A DNA stretch of 64,000 nucleotides from Atlantibacter sp. RC6 (GTDB lineage: Bacteria; Pseudomonadota; Gammaproteobacteria; Enterobacterales; Enterobacteriaceae), in contig NZ_JACHZE010000001.1 of assembly GCF_014193285.1 (NCBI RefSeq), forward strand, positions 186,001-250,000. Reading direction: 5' to 3'. The position numbers and the translations under genes were made by a program. The notes below the pieces were generated by a model. It worked only from the letters and a program-made list of their open reading frames with translations. It was not told the DNA's origin and searched no databases. Positions 10,565 through 18,251 of the stretch are shown piece by piece. Numbering within the stretch: the first letter of the stretch is position 1; every line of letters starts with the position of its first letter.

Positions 10565-10942
10565 TTAATCCGCCTGGACCCCAAAACTTTCGCCGCAGCC
10601 GCATTCGTTCTGGGCTTTGGGGTTATGGAATTTGAACAGTTGATTTAATCCTTCGCGTACATAGTCGACTTCCGTGCCATCGATAAACGGCATTGCCGAC
10701 AGCGGCACGTACAGCCGCGCCCCATCCTGCTCGAACAGTAGATCGTCTTTATGGGGTTGTTTCACGGTATCCAGCACATAGCCGAAGCCCGCGCAGCCGG
10801 TTTGTTTGATGCCAAGGCGTATGCCCAGCATGCCTTCCTGCGCCGCCGTCAGCTTGCGGACGTGCTCCGCCGCCTCGGGCGTCAGGGTCAATCCCTGCCA
10901 GGCGAATTCTTTCGGATCGAAGTTATCAGTTTGCACATCCAT
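10565..10942 (-). CDS. sufA: A-type Fe-S carrier SufA
   Basis: SufA takes newly built [4Fe-4S] or [2Fe-2S] clusters from SufBCD to apo-proteins. The 125-residue product has the three cluster ligands of the A-type family: Cys50 ([10 protein letters not shown]) and the CGC pair near the C-terminus ([10 protein letters not shown]). E. coli SufA is 122 residues; here the extra residues are a C-terminal QAD tail and small N-terminal changes. It is the first gene of the operon; the promoter with Fur and OxyR sites lies directly upstream. Confidence 0.96.
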   Translation of the reverse strand: MDVQTDNFDPKEFAWQGLTLTPEAAEHVRKLTAAQEGMLGIRLGIKQTGCAGFGYVLDTVKQPHKDDLLFEQDGARLYVPLSAMPFIDGTEVDYVREGLNQLFKFHNPKAQNECGCGESFGVQAD

Positions 10943-10983
10943 CGTTCACCTCATTGATTCAAAGCCCACAGGCCGATAGCCCT

Positions 10984-11011
10984 ATGTTAGTGATAACTAT
11001 TCTCAATACAA
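10984..11011 (-). promoter_or_regulatory. suf promoter with overlapping Fur box
   Basis: On the minus strand TTGTAT (11006-11011) and TAACAT (10984-10989) are separated by 16 bases, placing the start near 10977. Between them GATAACTATTCTCAATACA (10992-11010) matches the 19-bp Fur consensus at 12 positions by hand count, so Fe-Fur would block the promoter. Fur repression of suf is established in E. coli. Confidence 0.6.
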
Positions 11012-11178
11012 CATTCTGATAACAGGGATATTCGTGGAATGCTGCATTTTTGGGCGTCTTTACTAAGGATAGACCCTCACAGCAGTCTTGCAGATGGCGA
11101 TCAGTGCGGTTTAGTCAATTGAATTAAAAGGCATTTTGAAAGGCAAAACGGGCATATCGCGGCACAATAAAAAGATGT

Positions 11179-11193
11179 ATAGATAATACCTAT
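11179..11193 (-). promoter_or_regulatory. OxyR site of the suf operon
   Basis: ATAGATAATACCTAT is an exact fit to the OxyR half-element ATAGnTnnnAnCTAT. It lies about 200-215 bases upstream of the predicted suf start site, the same distance as the OxyR site known in E. coli, where looping by IHF brings it to the promoter. The neighbouring half-site is poor. Confidence 0.6.
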
Positions 11194-11460
11194 TTATGTA
11201 ATCAGGTAACAAAATTACCGTTGCAGAGATACCGCTTTTCGCGGACGCGTCACTCAGGCAAAAGTATTAGAAATGTGTATTTCTGTACATTTTCATCCAT
11301 AAGCGAATAATTATTACCGCTACGCTCCACTCCTGACATTAAAATTTACATGTTACTGATTTTACTAATGAAAATATTTTCCACATTTTTCTGGAATATC
11401 GCTAATACTTATCTCCGGTCAACGTTAAACCTTTTAAACATTGTCGTAGAGGTGCAATAG

Positions 11461-11667
11461 ATGCAGTTTGTGAGTGAAAGTAGCGTGATGTCTGAACAAA
11501 ACTTTGATTTTCTTGCATTTAGTTTCGCCGGGATGCAATTACGCGGCAGGGAAGTGAATCTGGATAATATTACCGGCCTGATGGAGCATGAAAGCAAAAT
11601 CTGGTTCCGGAATCGGTATGATTACTACCTTAATCAGTTCAGAAATGGGTTCGCAACTCACAAGTAA
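11461..11667 (+). CDS. Small hypothetical protein, 68 aa
   Basis: The gene lies where E. coli has ydiH, but the sequence is not YdiH. The product (MQFVSESSVMSEQNFDFLAF...) is soluble and rich in Asn, Phe and Arg, with a C-terminal stretch WFRNRYDYYLNQFRNGF that is strongly aromatic and basic. The start at 11461 has AGAGG nine bases upstream; an internal ATG at residue 10 is possible. AT-rich upstream DNA suggests its own promoter. Resemblance to small acid- or stress-induced regulators of enterobacteria is only a guess; I do not recognise the family. Confidence 0.6.
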   Translation: MQFVSESSVMSEQNFDFLAFSFAGMQLRGREVNLDNITGLMEHESKIWFRNRYDYYLNQFRNGFATHK

Positions 11668-11678
11668 TTGCGCATCAA

Positions 11679-11700
11679 CCGGGTAGCGTCCGCTACCCGG
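11679..11700. terminator. Hairpin between two convergent small genes
   Basis: Perfect inverted repeat CCGGGTAGCG-TC-CGCTACCCGG, 12 bases after the 68-codon gene. No T-run on either side, so a bidirectional factor-assisted terminator or an mRNA 3'-end structure. Confidence 0.5.
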
Positions 11701-11742
11701 CCTGTCTGGCGTAAATACTCGCCACCAACGTATCGTCAAAAA

Positions 11743-11937
11743 TTACAACGGCCTGACGGGCCTGTCCGGATCCTCAATATCCGGCACATCCGGGTCGATA
11801 TCGTCTTCCGGAAGCCGATCCGGGTCTTCAATATCGGGAATATCCGGGTCTAAAGGATCGTAATCATCAGGCGGCAAACGTTCAGGGTCATCTGTTATCG
11901 GTCGGTCAATCGGATCATAATCAGGACGCTCAGACAT
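11743..11937 (-). CDS. Acidic Asp/Pro repeat protein, 64 aa
   Basis: The gene has a very good ribosome-binding site (CCGGAGGTAAT before ATG 11937). The product uses almost only D, P, E, R, I and L, has no Lys or Cys, and consists of three imperfect units: YDPIDRPITDDPERLPPDD, YDPLDPDIPDIEDPDRLPED, and DPDVPDIEDPDRPVRPL. It has no signal peptide or membrane segment and should be disordered. Similar repeated codons make the DNA itself repetitive (about 54-60-base units). Convergent with the 68-codon gene. The strong Shine-Dalgarno and maintained repeats argue for a real protein, possibly metal- or cation-binding or a nucleic-acid mimic, but no function can be given. Confidence 0.6.
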   Translation of the reverse strand: MSERPDYDPIDRPITDDPERLPPDDYDPLDPDIPDIEDPDRLPEDDIDPDVPDIEDPDRPVRPL

Positions 11938-12198
11938 ATTACCTCCGGCTACTCGATAGAACGCTACAGTTCGCTATTTCCTGTTTTCCCGGGTTCGTCT
12001 TCCTTCCAAATCAAACCATTTATCGGGATCTTTCGGGGGTTCTTTAATCATGCTTAAAACGAGGCATTTCATGGCCGGCTCCGCAGGATAAGCAGTACAT
12101 GCTGCGACTGAAGTATAGGCACGGCGCGGCATTCCGGCGAGCGGAGCGGAGTCGGATTACTCTCTATTCGGGCCAGTTTATTGACCCGAACAGGGGTT
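11938..12198. other. Intergenic region downstream of menI
   Basis: No supportable gene. A hairpin TTCGGG(C/T)CA...TG(A/G)CCCGAA at 12167-12190, 9 bases after the menI stop on the minus strand, is the probable menI-operon terminator, with only a poor T-tract. The rest holds the promoter of the acidic repeat protein. Confidence 0.4.
12167..12190 (-). terminator. Probable ydiJ-menI terminator
   Basis: The minus strand folds as TTCGGGTCA-ATAAAC-TGGCCCGAA (one G-U pair), followed by TAGAGAG. Weak but well placed. Confidence 0.4.
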
Positions 12199-12609
12199 TT
12201 ACACCACCGACGTGGTCAGGCGGGAAGTACAGCAGAGTTTGTTTTGTTCATCGAAAATATCGATTTGCCACACCTGATGGCGGCGACCAACGTGCACTGC
12301 GCGGCACACGCCGCGCACTATGCCCGCCCGGGCGGAGCGCAGGTGGTTGGCATTGACTTCCAGCCCTACCACCCGTTGTTCTCCCTCGGTGCATAGATAG
12401 CCCGCCACCGAGCCGAGGGTTTCCGCCAGCACCACCGATGCGCCGCCGTGCAGTAGCCCAAACGGCTGGCGGGTGCGGCTGTCCACCGGCATAGTGGCTT
12501 CCAGCGAATCGTCGCCGATATGGCTGAAGGTGATCGCCAACAGCCCCACCATATTGTCGTGCCCCATGGCGTTCAGGGCTTCCAGCGTCGCGCTGCGTTT
12601 CCAGATCAT
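12199..12609 (-). CDS. menI: 1,4-dihydroxy-2-naphthoyl-CoA hydrolase MenI (YdiI)
   Basis: MenI is a hotdog-fold thioesterase that releases DHNA from its CoA ester in menaquinone synthesis; it also hydrolyses other acyl-CoAs. The 136-residue product starts MIWKRSATLEALN, as in E. coli. The catalytic Glu63 is in VVLAETLGS, after the conserved HGGASVV segment. The start at 12609 overlaps the stop of ydiJ by 4 bases, indicating coupling. A longer in-frame extension (to 12741) is the shadow of ydiJ and is rejected. Cytoplasmic. Confidence 0.95.
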   Translation of the reverse strand: MIWKRSATLEALNAMGHDNMVGLLAITFSHIGDDSLEATMPVDSRTRQPFGLLHGGASVVLAETLGSVAGYLCTEGEQRVVGLEVNANHLRSARAGIVRGVCRAVHVGRRHQVWQIDIFDEQNKLCCTSRLTTSVV

Positions 12610-15600
12610 CCCAGTATCTCCAGCATTGCCTGTAAGGGGTGACGCACGCCGTTGCCTTCGATGCGCTTCACCTGGCTGCGGCAGGAGTAGCCGGTCGCCA
12701 GGCAGCGGTTGCGCGGCAGGCGCTGCATCGCCTGGTGCCACGACAGCTCGTAAATCCCCAGCGAGTTGGCGTGGTTATTAATTTCGTGGCCGTAGGTGCC
12801 CGCCATGCCGCAACAACCGACGCTGACGTTTTCCAGCTTTGCGCCAAGATGGGCGAACAGCGCCGCCCACTGCCCCGTCGCGCCGGGCAGCGCAGTCACT
12901 TCGGTGCAGTGGCCGAACAGGTACCAGGATTCGCCCACCACCGGCGCCGCCACTTTATTTTCAAATACCCGCAGCAGCCATTCATGCACCAGCAGTACGT
13001 TGAAATCACCGCGCTCCTCGCCGATTGCCTGGCGGTACTCGTCGCGATAGCACAGCACCAGCGCCGGATCGACGCCCACCATCGGCATCCCGAGTTGGGC
13101 CACGCGATTGAGAAACTCAGAGGTTTTGCGCGCGGTACGGGCAAAGCGGTCAAGGAAGCCTTTAATATGCTGCGCTTTACCGTTGGGCGAGAATGGCAGC
13201 ACCACCGGATTAAAGCCCAGCTTCTCGATCAGCCGGACAAAATCCGCCACCACCTGCGCGTCGTAGTAGCTGGTGAACGGGTCCTGCACCACCAGCACCG
13301 TGCGGTCGCGCTCAGCAAAACTCAGCTCTTCAAGATCTTCCAGCGTCATATTGGCGCTGCGGTGGCCCACCAGTTGCTGTTGCAGCGTCGGGGTGGAAAG
13401 CAGCGGTAAATCCACCATACCGATATGCTTCGCCGACAGCTCTTTCACCCACGGCTGACTCATAAAGAAATTGAACACCTTCGGCGCGCGGGCCATCAGC
13501 GGCGCGTAGCTCTCGACGGTCGCCACAAAGTGGTCGCGTACCGGGCGCAGGTAGCGGGTGTGGTAAAGCTGCAAGAAGCGCGAACGGAACTCCGGTACGT
13601 CGATTTTAATCGGGCACTGGGTCGAGCAGGCTTTACAGGCCAGGCAGCCGGACATCGCCTCTTTGACCTCATGGGAAAAGTCATACTCGCCTTTTTGCGC
13701 ATGCCAGGTGTTGCGGGTGCGCTCAATCAGGGTACGCAGGCTGGCGCGTTTTTCCGGCAGGCTTTTTTCCAGTTTGATCGGGTCGACGCCGCGATCTTCC
13801 AACAGCCGCAGCCATTCACGCACCAGCGTGGCGCGCCCTTTCGGCGAGTGAATACGGTTGCTGGTGATTTTCATCGACGGGCACATCGGGCTTTTCACGT
13901 CGAAGTTAAAGCACAGGCCGTTGCCGTTGCACTCCATCGCCCCGCGCCAGGCGCTGCGTACCGCAATCGGGATTTGCCGATCAAACGTGCCGCGCTTGAC
14001 GTCATCGACCTTTTTCATCGGCGCGTCGAGGCCGGCAGGCGGGCAGATTTTACCGGGGTTAAGGCGGTTTTTCGGATCAAACACCGCTTTAATCACCCGC
14101 AACTCGTGGTAAAGCTCATCACCGAAAAACGCCGGGCTGTACTCGGCGCGGAAGCCTTTACCGTGTTCGCCCCACAGCAGGCCGCCGTATTTGGCGGTTA
14201 ACGCCACCACCTCGTCGGAGATACGCTTCATCAGCACTTCCTGATGCGGGTCGCACATATCCAGCGCCGGGCGCACGTGCAGTACGCCGGCATCCACGTG
14301 GCCGAACATGCCATAGCTCAGCCCATGGCTGTCCAGCAGCGCGCGAAACTCGACGATATAATCCGCCAGGTTTTCCGGCGGTACGCAGGTGTCTTCGGCA
14401 AACGGGATCGGCTTTGCCAGACCCTTTGCGTTGCCCAGCAGGCCGACGGCTTTTTTGCGCATCGCGTAGATACGCTCGACGCCCGCCAGATCGGCGCACA
14501 CCTGCCAGCCGATCACCCCGCCCTCGCCGCGCGCCATCAGTTCATCCAGACGGGCGCACAGCGCCCTCACCTGGCGGTCAATCAGCGCTTCATCGTCCCC
14601 GGCGAATTCGACAATATTCAGACCCAGCAGATTTTTATCCGGCACATCGGTAATCAGCTCTTTTACCGAGTGCCAGACAATGTCTTCCCGCGCCAGGTTA
14701 AGCACTTTAGAATCGACGGTCTCAACTGACAGCGCCTGGGCCTGCACCATAAACGGCGCATTGCGCAGCGCGGAGTCGAACGAGTCATATTTCACGTTCA
14801 CCAGCTGGCGCACTTTGGGCAGCGGCGTGATATCCAGCCGCGCCTCGGTAATAAACGCCAGCGTGCCTTCTGAACCGGTGATGATGCGCGTCAGGTCGAA
14901 ACGGCTCATATCGTCGCTGTAGACGTTTTTCAGGTCGTAACCGGTCAGGAAGCGGTTGAGTTTGGGAAATTTCGCCAGGATAAGCGGGCGCTGCGCGCGG
15001 CAGCGTTCTACCACGGTTTTATAGATGCGGCCAATTGGCCCCGGCTCGCGGCCCATCTCTTCGGCGAGTGAGGCGGACATCTCGTGAGTATCGAGAATAT
15101 CGCCCCCCAGCAGCACCGCGCGCAGGCCTAAGACATGATCGGAGGTTTTCCCGTACACCAGCGAGCCCTGCCCGGAAGCGTCGGTATTGATCATGCCGCC
15201 CAGGGTGGCGCGATTACTGGTGGAGAGTTCCGGCGCGAAGAAATAGCCGTAGGGTTTGAGGTACTGGTTAAGCTGGTCTTTGATCACGCCCGCTTCAACC
15301 CGCACCCAGCCCTCTTCCGGGTTAATTTCCATGATGCGGTTCATATGGCGCGACATATCAACAATAATACCGCTGTTCAGCGCCTGACCGTTGGTACCGG
15401 TGCCACCGCCGCGCGGAGTAAACACCAGCGAGGCAAAGCGCGCTTCATCCGCCAGCCGGGCAATCAGCGCCACGTCTGCCGTGGAGCGCGGGAAAAGCAC
15501 CGCATCGGGTAGAAGCTGATAAATACTGTTGTCGGTCGCCATGGTGAGGCGATCGGCGTAGCTGGTGGCGGTATCGCCGGTAAACCCGTGTTGCTCCAGT

Positions 15601-15662
15601 GCCTGCAAAAAGTTGACCACCAGCTGAACTAACCCTGGCGCCTGAGAAATTTGTGGGATCAT
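12606..15662 (-). CDS. ydiJ: FAD/Fe-S D-2-hydroxyacid dehydrogenase YdiJ
   Basis: YdiJ is a 1018-residue fused protein equal in length to the E. coli one. The N-terminal half is a FAD-binding PCMH domain (FTPRGGGTGTNGQALN near residue 80; LSTSNRATLGGMINTDASGQGS) plus the FAD-linked oxidase C-terminal domain. The second half carries cysteine motifs (CNGNGLCFNF, SGCLACKACSTQCPIKIDVPE) for a [4Fe-4S] cluster and a CCG-type domain ending in GCCGMAGTYGHE. Related proteins were shown to oxidise D-2-hydroxyglutarate. The start MIPQISQAP at 15662 was preferred over a codon 18 bases upstream by comparison with the family. Upstream of and coupled to menI. Confidence 0.93.
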   Translation of the reverse strand: MIPQISQAPGLVQLVVNFLQALEQHGFTGDTATSYADRLTMATDNSIYQLLPDAVLFPRSTADVALIARLADEARFASLVFTPRGGGTGTNGQALNSGIIVDMSRHMNRIMEINPEEGWVRVEAGVIKDQLNQYLKPYGYFFAPELSTSNRATLGGMINTDASGQGSLVYGKTSDHVLGLRAVLLGGDILDTHEMSASLAEEMGREPGPIGRIYKTVVERCRAQRPLILAKFPKLNRFLTGYDLKNVYSDDMSRFDLTRIITGSEGTLAFITEARLDITPLPKVRQLVNVKYDSFDSALRNAPFMVQAQALSVETVDSKVLNLAREDIVWHSVKELITDVPDKNLLGLNIVEFAGDDEALIDRQVRALCARLDELMARGEGGVIGWQVCADLAGVERIYAMRKKAVGLLGNAKGLAKPIPFAEDTCVPPENLADYIVEFRALLDSHGLSYGMFGHVDAGVLHVRPALDMCDPHQEVLMKRISDEVVALTAKYGGLLWGEHGKGFRAEYSPAFFGDELYHELRVIKAVFDPKNRLNPGKICPPAGLDAPMKKVDDVKRGTFDRQIPIAVRSAWRGAMECNGNGLCFNFDVKSPMCPSMKITSNRIHSPKGRATLVREWLRLLEDRGVDPIKLEKSLPEKRASLRTLIERTRNTWHAQKGEYDFSHEVKEAMSGCLACKACSTQCPIKIDVPEFRSRFLQLYHTRYLRPVRDHFVATVESYAPLMARAPKVFNFFMSQPWVKELSAKHIGMVDLPLLSTPTLQQQLVGHRSANMTLEDLEELSFAERDRTVLVVQDPFTSYYDAQVVADFVRLIEKLGFNPVVLPFSPNGKAQHIKGFLDRFARTARKTSEFLNRVAQLGMPMVGVDPALVLCYRDEYRQAIGEERGDFNVLLVHEWLLRVFENKVAAPVVGESWYLFGHCTEVTALPGATGQWAALFAHLGAKLENVSVGCCGMAGTYGHEINNHANSLGIYELSWHQAMQRLPRNRCLATGYSCRSQVKRIEGNGVRHPLQAMLEILG

Positions 15663-15735
15663 TAGCCTTAAACCTGCCACATCGAGAAGTTGTGAGTTGC
15701 GAGCCTGCTACAACAAGCCTCGTTGTCATCATTGG

Positions 15736-15751
15736 AAGTTATCGTTTGCGT
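15736..15751. promoter_or_regulatory. Candidate PurR operator between ydiJ and ydiK
   Basis: AAGTTATCGTTTGCGT agrees with the palindromic PurR consensus ACGCAAACGTTTGCGT at 12 of 16 positions, with a perfect right half. Its place between divergent genes would let it act on either. Assignment is by motif only. Confidence 0.4.
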
Positions 15752-15803
15752 GACGACACCACGTTTGTATCACACTTTTTCGGACTCGCCCACGAGATTT
15801 AAC

Positions 15804-15829
15804 GGCGGTTTTAGTCTCGTAAAACCGCC
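15804..15829. other. Perfect 10-bp stem-loop upstream of ydiK
   Basis: GGCGGTTTTA-GTCTCG-TAAAACCGCC forms a perfect hairpin about 85 bases before the ydiK start. It has no T-tract on either strand. It may be a leader structure of the ydiK mRNA or a remnant of a terminator. Confidence 0.5.
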
Positions 15830-15912
15830 TGAAATCACTCATCATTTATCAGCATCAACTCAGTGCAACTTTTCGCGCCGTCGTTCTGGCGTATCACATT
15901 GTGAAGGTCATT

Positions 15913-17028
15913 ATGATTAATTCTCGTCAACCCATGGACGTGCCGCAAACGCTGCTGTCCGTGCTGTTTTTATCGATCATGATCATTGCCTGTCTGTGGA
16001 TTGTTCAACCGTTCATTCTGGGCTTTGCCTGGGCCGGCACGGTAGTGATCGCCACCTGGCCGGTACTGATCCGCCTGCAACGAATTTTATGGGGACGCCG
16101 CTCGCTGGCGGTGCTGGTGATGACGCTGCTGCTGATCCTGCTGTTCGTGATCCCTATCGCCCTGCTGGTCAACAGCCTGGTGGACAACAGCGGTCCGCTG
16201 ATTGACTGGGTATCAAAAGGCCAGACCGGCATGCCGGAACTGAACTGGCTGAACAGCATTCCGCTGATTGGATCCCGGCTCTATTCCGGCTGGCACAACC
16301 TGCTGGACAGCGGCGGCAGCGCCGTCATGGCGAAAGTGCGGCCCTATATCGGCAGTACCACCACCTGGTTTATCGGCCAGGCGGCGCACGTCGGGCGGCT
16401 GGTGATGCACTGCGCGCTGATGCTGCTGTTCAGCGCCCTGCTGTACTGGCGCGGCGAGCAGGTGGCTTACGGCATTCGCCACTTCGCGATTCGTCTGGCG
16501 GCCAAACGTGGCGACGCAGCGGTACTGCTGGCGGGCCAGGCGATCCGTGCGGTGGCGTTGGGCGTGGTGGTCACCGCGCTGGTGCAGGCGGTGTTGGGCG
16601 GTATAGGCCTTGCCATCACCGGGGTGCCCTATGCCGCTGTGTTAACGGTGGTGATGGTGCTCACCTGCCTGGTACAGCTCGGACCGTTGCTGGTGTTGAT
16701 CCCGTCAATTATCTGGTTGTACTGGAGCGGCGATACCACCTGGGGCACAGTGCTGCTGGTGTGGAGCTGCGTGGTGGGGCTGATGGATAACGTTATCCGC
16801 CCGATGCTGATCCGCATGGGTGCGGACCTGCCGATGATTTTGATTCTCTCTGGCGTTATCGGCGGCTTAATCGCTTTTGGCATGATTGGCCTGTTTATCG
16901 GCCCGGTGCTGCTGGCGGTTTCCTGGCGGCTGTTCTCAGTCTGGGTGCAGGAAGCGCCTGCCCCGCAGCAGTCAACCAGCGAGGCGATTCATTCGCTGGA
17001 ACAGCAGAACCATCCTCTTGATAAATAA
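15913..17028 (+). CDS. ydiK: AI-2E family inner-membrane protein YdiK
   Basis: YdiK belongs to the AI-2 exporter/PerM-like family of polytopic inner-membrane proteins (UPF0118). The 371-residue protein has a pair of N-terminal helices (LLSVLFLSIMIIACLWIVQPF; LAVLVMTLLLILLFVIPIALL), a periplasmic loop, and five or so C-terminal helices ending in FGMIGLFIGPVLLAVSWRLF. The start at 15913 (MINSRQP) was chosen because AAGG lies six bases upstream; a GTG at 15901 is also in frame. The substrate is unknown. Transcribed divergently from ydiJ, and followed by rprA as in E. coli. Confidence 0.92.
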   Translation: MINSRQPMDVPQTLLSVLFLSIMIIACLWIVQPFILGFAWAGTVVIATWPVLIRLQRILWGRRSLAVLVMTLLLILLFVIPIALLVNSLVDNSGPLIDWVSKGQTGMPELNWLNSIPLIGSRLYSGWHNLLDSGGSAVMAKVRPYIGSTTTWFIGQAAHVGRLVMHCALMLLFSALLYWRGEQVAYGIRHFAIRLAAKRGDAAVLLAGQAIRAVALGVVVTALVQAVLGGIGLAITGVPYAAVLTVVMVLTCLVQLGPLLVLIPSIIWLYWSGDTTWGTVLLVWSCVVGLMDNVIRPMLIRMGADLPMILILSGVIGGLIAFGMIGLFIGPVLLAVSWRLFSVWVQEAPAPQQSTSEAIHSLEQQNHPLDK

Positions 17029-17034
17029 CCCTGC

Positions 17035-17054
17035 CGGGCGAAGCTATTCGCCCG
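17035..17054 (+). terminator. Hairpin after ydiK
   Basis: CGGGCGAA-GCTA-TTCGCCCG is perfect and sits 7 bases after the ydiK stop. The T-tract is poor (ACACTTTAG). Confidence 0.55.
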
Positions 17055-17164
17055 ACACTTTAGAATAACTAATCATTTACCGCTCTATTTTTAACCGCGC
17101 TTAGCGCTAAGCCTTCTGCCGCTTAACATCCTGTGCCGCAAATAATTTACCTTTGGTTAACGAT

Positions 17165-17207
17165 TGGGACGAATCTGATCGACGCTGGAGGTGGGGCTAC
17201 CTACAAT
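17165..17207 (+). promoter_or_regulatory. rprA promoter with RcsB box
   Basis: TGGGACGAATCTGA (17165-17178) fits the RcsB consensus KMRGAWTMWYCTGM at 11 of 14 positions and directly abuts a TCGACG -35-like element (17179-17184). After 17 bases comes the -10 TACAAT (17202-17207), seven bases before the rprA start. This arrangement agrees with the established Rcs-phosphorelay activation of rprA. Confidence 0.7.
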
Positions 17208-17213
17208 CAAATC

Positions 17214-17319
17214 ACGGTTATGAATCAACGCGTTGATTTATAAGCATGGAAATCCCCTGAGTGAAACAACGAATTGCTGTGTGTAGTCTTTGCCCTTCTC
17301 CCACGAAGGGCTTTTTTTT
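17214..17319 (+). ncRNA. rprA: Small regulatory RNA RprA
   Basis: The sequence is nearly identical to E. coli RprA along about 106 bases. It starts ACGGTTATGAATCAAC and has the first stem AATCAACG-CGTTGATT, the rpoS-pairing segment AAGCATGGAAATCCCCTGAG, the AACGAATTGCTGTGTGTAG linker, and the terminator stem GCCCTTC-TCCCAC-GAAGGGC followed by eight T. RprA is an Hfq-dependent RNA that opens the rpoS leader for translation and also acts on csgD and other mRNAs; it is made when the Rcs envelope-stress system is active. It is too short to code for a protein and lies at the left edge of the fimbrial island. Confidence 0.95.
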
Positions 17320-17471
17320 GCCTGCTCCCCGTTTGCCCCACGCTGTAAAGTTTCAAAACATCTTAAATATCTAATGAATTAAATTTATTAATTCTGAATG
17401 TTGCTAAATCCTAATTTTAAGTTAATAATTTTTATCATAAAATAATATTTATTTTATATTAGCTTATTCTT
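17320..17471. other. AT-rich boundary of the fimbrial island
   Basis: Directly after the rprA terminator the composition drops to very AT-rich DNA (for instance TTTATCATAAAATAATATTT). It carries the promoter of the regulator gene, but no clear -35/-10 pair, tRNA or direct repeat marking an attachment site. Confidence 0.4.
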
Positions 17472-18167
17472 ATGATACTTAGGGTGCCACCATTGCAAAG
17501 AGAAACAGACTCGTATGAGTTTCCCAATAGTTCCGGGACGTTTAGTCATCCCGGACAAGAACTCAATGAGTTGATTGGAAAACTCATCCCCTACGGCGAG
17601 CCTGTTCAGCTTGCTAAAAGCCAGCGTATCTATTTGAAGCAAAAAGAAGAAAATGCCTGCTATTTACTGGTTGACGGGTATTATTCTCTGCGTTATCAAA
17701 ATGATGGTACGATCATCAGTAATATTTATCCGCCTATCATTGCAGGGCTTGCGGAGATATTCGCTAACCATAACCCGGGTTATTTCCGTGCAGAAGTGGC
17801 CGCGCAAGCGATTCGGGTAAGTGAGAAGGCTTTCTTTAAATGTCTGAGTGAGCATCCTGAACAGTGGCTGACGATAGCGAAAATTCAGTCTTATACTATT
17901 TTGAGATTGCTGCTTCGCGACAGACAAATTAATACTAAAAACGCCTATTTGACAATCTGTCATTTACTTAATGATTTGAATAATCAGCCTGCGATGATTC
18001 GTGAACACACCATTGCAGCCCATTATATTCTTGACCGCACCCACCTTGCCCGTAGCACTATTATGAGTATATTAGCGAAGTTACAACGCGGAAATCATAT
18101 TGTGATAAAGAAAGGCGGGTACCTGGTTGAGATAAATCACCTGCCAGAGCAGCTTTTTAATAACTAG
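17472..18167 (+). CDS. Crp/Fnr-like winged-helix regulator linked to the fimbrial operon
   Basis: The 231-residue product has an N-terminal jelly-roll domain of the cyclic-nucleotide-binding type (about residues 30-125, RIYLKQKEENACYLLVDGYYSLRY), a long dimer helix, and a C-terminal winged helix-turn-helix (REHTIAAHYILDRTHLARSTIMSILAKL followed by the KKGGYLVEI wing). This is the layout of the IprA/YaiV-type regulators often found beside fimbrial genes. Ligand residues of true CRP are not evident. The start at 17472 lacks a good ribosome-binding site; a TTG at about residue 8 behind AGGG could be used. It is convergent with the fimbrial operon and sits between rprA and its terminator. A role in controlling the pilus is inferred from position. 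Confidence 0.7.
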   Translation: MILRVPPLQRETDSYEFPNSSGTFSHPGQELNELIGKLIPYGEPVQLAKSQRIYLKQKEENACYLLVDGYYSLRYQNDGTIISNIYPPIIAGLAEIFANHNPGYFRAEVAAQAIRVSEKAFFKCLSEHPEQWLTIAKIQSYTILRLLLRDRQINTKNAYLTICHLLNDLNNQPAMIREHTIAAHYILDRTHLARSTIMSILAKLQRGNHIVIKKGGYLVEINHLPEQLFNN

Positions 18168-18201
18168 TCTCGCATGCTATACGGATGTAAATTTAAGTTA
18201 T

Positions 18202-18236
18202 AAAAAAATCAGGATCGTTTAAAACCGATCCTGATT
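18202..18236 (-). terminator. Fimbrial operon terminator
   Basis: AATCAGGATCG-TTTAAAAC-CGATCCTGATT, with a run of A on the left that becomes a T-run on the minus strand. It ends the long fimbrial operon and may also stop the regulator transcript. Confidence 0.85.
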
Positions 18237-18251
18237 CTTCTGAAATTATAA

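Larger units (their letters stand above)
10943..11460. other. Long regulatory region upstream of the suf operon
   Basis: This 518-base spacer separates the divergent sufA and the 68-codon gene. Besides the promoter/Fur box and the OxyR site it holds an AT-rich stretch (11111-11135, TTAGTCAATTGAATTAAAAG) at the place where IHF bends DNA in E. coli suf, only a partial IHF match. No gene was found in it. Confidence 0.5.

Noticed and set aside
11041..11140. Equivalent of the E. coli sRNA RydB between suf and ydiH
   Set aside because: The location would fit, but I could not recognise its sequence or a terminator there.
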